NCBI GenBank assembly: GCA_019828595.1
Contig: JAHQRK010000067.1
Location: forward strand, 1-46,714
Direction: 5' to 3'
DNA from: Aphanomyces cochlioides
Lineage: Eukaryota > Oomycota > Saprolegniomycetes > Saprolegniales > Verrucalvaceae
Length of the DNA stretch: 46,714 bases
The position numbers were made by a program, and so were the translations under genes. Shown in pieces: positions 44,861 through 46,714 of this stretch. The notes under the pieces are model-generated. The model was not told the DNA's origin, did no database searches, and saw only the letters and a program-made list of their open reading frames with translations. Position 1 is the first letter of the stretch, and every line of letters begins with the position of its first letter.

Positions 44861-44932
44861 AGCACTTTGGCGCAGAGGAAGCGTGTTGGGCTCATAACCC
44901 AAAGGTCCTTGGATCAAAACCAAGAAGTGCTA
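44861..44932 (+). tRNA. tRNA-iMet: Initiator tRNA-Met (CAT), copy 88, T-loop G57-to-A variant
   Basis: The T loop reads ATCAAAA in place of ATCGAAA (44916), a G57-to-A change. Position 57 is a purine in tRNAs generally, so the fold should tolerate it, but the B box is altered. T5 terminator, T6 second tract; 514 bp to the next start. Confidence 0.93.
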
Positions 44933-45374
44933 TCTTTTTCCCACTTTTTTCTCCCTCCACTTTCCAACTTTTTCCATTCTCCCGCCTGCCATTTTAACGT
45001 CCGACCTGCCATGTTTACACCAATACCACGAGTCGTGGCCACTTCTTTTCATCTTTAAAAACACATCAATTTCATAGACTGCACAAGCTCGCTCGTTGAG
45101 TTTGTGTGCATGCCTCTGTTTGGCTATGAACGGCCAGAGACTTGGCCATGCTTGTGTCTGCTGAAGACTAATGTCAAGCCGAGATGGCTGACGTGGGTAA
45201 GGCAAGAGAATGTTCGCTGTGGTGTTAGATAGCAGGGTTGTGCGGTATGAGAGTGGTGTGTAGGATATGGTTTGTGTGAGCGCGTGGTGTGTGTGAGGGG
45301 TGAAATAGTGTGTCGATGTGTGTGCGTGACGATAAAATTTTGTATTTGTGTTTGACGGGAAAACAGGAGGAAGT

Positions 45375-45446
45375 AGCACTTTGGCGCAGAGGAAGCGTGT
45401 TGGGCTCATAACCCAAAGGTCCTTGGATCGAAACCAAGAAGTGCTA
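45375..45446 (+). tRNA. tRNA-iMet: Initiator tRNA-Met (CAT), copy 89
   Basis: Body matches copy 1. T5 terminator, T7 second tract; 515 bp to the next start. Confidence 0.96.
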
Positions 45447-45889
45447 TCTTTTTCCCACTTTTTTTCTCCCTCCACTTTCCAACTTTTTCCATTCTCCCGC
45501 CTGCCATTTTAACGTCCGACCTGCCATGTTTACACCAATACCACGAGTCGTGGCCACTTCTTTTCATCTTTAAAAACACATCAATTTCATAGACTGCACA
45601 AGCTCGCTCGTTGAGTTTGTGTGCATGCCTCTGTTTGGCTATGAACGGCCAGAGACTTGGCCATGCTTGTGTCTGCTGAAGACTAATGTCAAGCCGAGAT
45701 GGCTGACGTGGGTAAGGCAAGAGAATGTTCGCTGTGGTGTTAGATAGCAGGGTTGTGCGGTATGAGAGTGGTGTGTAGGATATGGTTTGTGTGAGCGCGT
45801 GGTGTGTGTGAGGGGTGAAATAGTGTGTCGATGTGTGTGCGTGACGATAAAATTTTGTATTTGTGTTTGACGGGAAAACAGGAGGAAGT

Positions 45890-45961
45890 AGCACTTTGGC
45901 GCAGAGGAAGCGTGTTGGGCTCATAACCCAAAGGTCCTTGGATCGAAACCAAGAAGTGCTA
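45890..45961 (+). tRNA. tRNA-iMet: Initiator tRNA-Met (CAT), copy 90
   Basis: Body matches copy 1. T4 terminator, T6 second tract and a shortened third run (T4). With a base lost near 46357 this is the shortest unit, 511 bp. Confidence 0.95.
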
Positions 45962-46400
45962 TCTTTTCCCACTTTTTTCTCCCTCCACTTTCCAACTTTT
46001 CCATTCTCCCGCCTGCCATTTTAACGTCCGACCTGCCATGTTTACACCAATACCACGAGTCGTGGCCACTTCTTTTCATCTTTAAAAACACATCAATTTC
46101 ATAGACTGCACAAGCTCGCTCGTTGAGTTTGTGTGCATGCCTCTGTTTGGCTATGAACGGCCAGAGACTTGGCCATGCTTGTGTCTGCTGAAGACTAATG
46201 TCAAGCCGAGATGGCTGACGTGGGTAAGGCAAGAGAATGTTCGCTGTGGTGTTAGATAGCAGGGTTGTGCGGTATGAGAGTGGTGTGTAGGATATGGTTT
46301 GTGTGAGCGCGTGGTGTGTGTGAGGGGTGAAATAGTGTGTCGATGTGTGTGCGTGAGATAAAATTTTGTATTTGTGTTTGACGGGAAAACAGGAGGAAGT

Positions 46401-46472
46401 AGCACTTTGGCGCAGAGGAAGCGTGTTGGGCTCATAACCCAAAGGTCCTTGGATCGAAACCAAGAAGTGCTA
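46401..46472 (+). tRNA. tRNA-iMet: Initiator tRNA-Met (CAT), copy 91 (last in window)
   Basis: Body matches copy 1. The 5' flank lacks one C just before the TATA-like element (around 46357). T5 terminator, T6 second tract. Its spacer is cut by the window end at 46714. Confidence 0.96.
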
Positions 46473-46714
46473 TCTTTTTCCCACTTTTTTCTCCCTCCAC
46501 TTTCCAACTTTTTCCATTCTCCCGCCTGCCATTTTAACGTCCGACCTGCCATGTTTACACCAATACCACGAGTCGTGGCCACTTCTTTTCATCTTTAAAA
46601 ACACATCAATTTCATAGACTGCACAAGCTCGCTCGTTGAGTTTGTGTGCATGCCTCTGTTTGGCTATGAACGGCCAGAGACTTGGCCATGCTTGTGTCTG
46701 CTGAAGACTAATGT

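Larger units (their letters stand above)
42460..44920 (+). other. Cluster of variant repeat units, copies 83-88
   Basis: Substitutions and indels outside T runs are concentrated here, including two tRNA-body variants (copies 85 and 88). Some changes recur one or two units apart: G-to-A at 42460 and 42975, and A-to-G at 43174 and 44203. Copies 89-91 return close to the standard sequence. Confidence 0.8.
1..46714 (+). repeat. Tandem array of ~515-bp units, each with one initiator tRNA-Met gene
   Basis: The same unit repeats head to tail across the whole window with 91 gene copies in one orientation. Start-to-start spacing runs from 511 to 521 bp. Nearly all spacing differences are explained by T-run length after the tRNA: T4 or T5 for the first run and T5 to T11 for the second. 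Spacer sequence is almost identical from unit to unit, which points to recent amplification or strong homogenisation by unequal crossing-over or gene conversion. Both window edges fall inside a unit, so array ends are not seen. Tandem tRNA arrays are known in some eukaryotes, for example Entamoeba and Xenopus. I do not recognise this particular unit. Confidence 0.97.

Noticed and set aside
1..46714. CRISPR array
   Set aside because: The repeated unit is ~515 bp with no unique spacers, far from the 20-50 bp repeat and spacer pattern.
1..46714. Transposon or virus-derived repeats
   Set aside because: No transposase, reverse transcriptase, terminal repeats or target-site duplications are visible; the units abut head to tail.

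Overview
The whole window is a single head-to-tail tandem array. The unit is about 515 bp and holds one plus-strand gene: a eukaryotic-type initiator tRNA-Met (anticodon CAT). I count 91 gene copies, the first at 69-140 and the last at 46401-46472. Start-to-start spacing is 511-521 bp, most often 514-516. The window opens in the 5' flank of copy 1 and closes in the spacer after copy 91. No unique flanking sequence is present on either side, so the real array is longer than the window.

The gene is assigned by hand-folding. It has a perfect 7-bp acceptor stem with an A1:U72 pair, a 4-bp D stem, an anticodon stem with three consecutive G:C pairs, a CAT anticodon, a 5-bp T stem, and a T loop carrying A54 and A60 in place of the usual TPsiC start. 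These are the classic marks of eukaryotic cytoplasmic initiators. No 3' CCA is encoded. Internal A and B boxes and an immediate T4/T5 run indicate RNA polymerase III transcription. The host is therefore a eukaryote, but I cannot name the lineage. T33 and A64 resemble fungal and plant initiators more than vertebrate ones, which is only a weak clue.

Each unit reads, 5' to 3': an AT-rich TATA-like element about 43 bp upstream, a short purine-rich leader, the 72-nt tRNA, a pyrimidine-rich trailer with three T runs, a spacer with three short inverted repeats, a faint tRNA-like stretch, and a GT-rich segment leading to the next gene. I see no protein-coding gene. Long antisense open frames are a by-product of units whose length is a multiple of three.

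The units are strikingly uniform. Most differences are one-base changes in T-run length. Two places are more variable: one isolated diverged unit around copy 34 (about 16921-17352) and a run of variant units around copies 83-88 (about 42460-44920). Some variants in the second block are shared between units exactly one or two repeats apart, which suggests true spread of variants within the array. Three tRNA copies differ inside the gene body: 34, 85 and 88.
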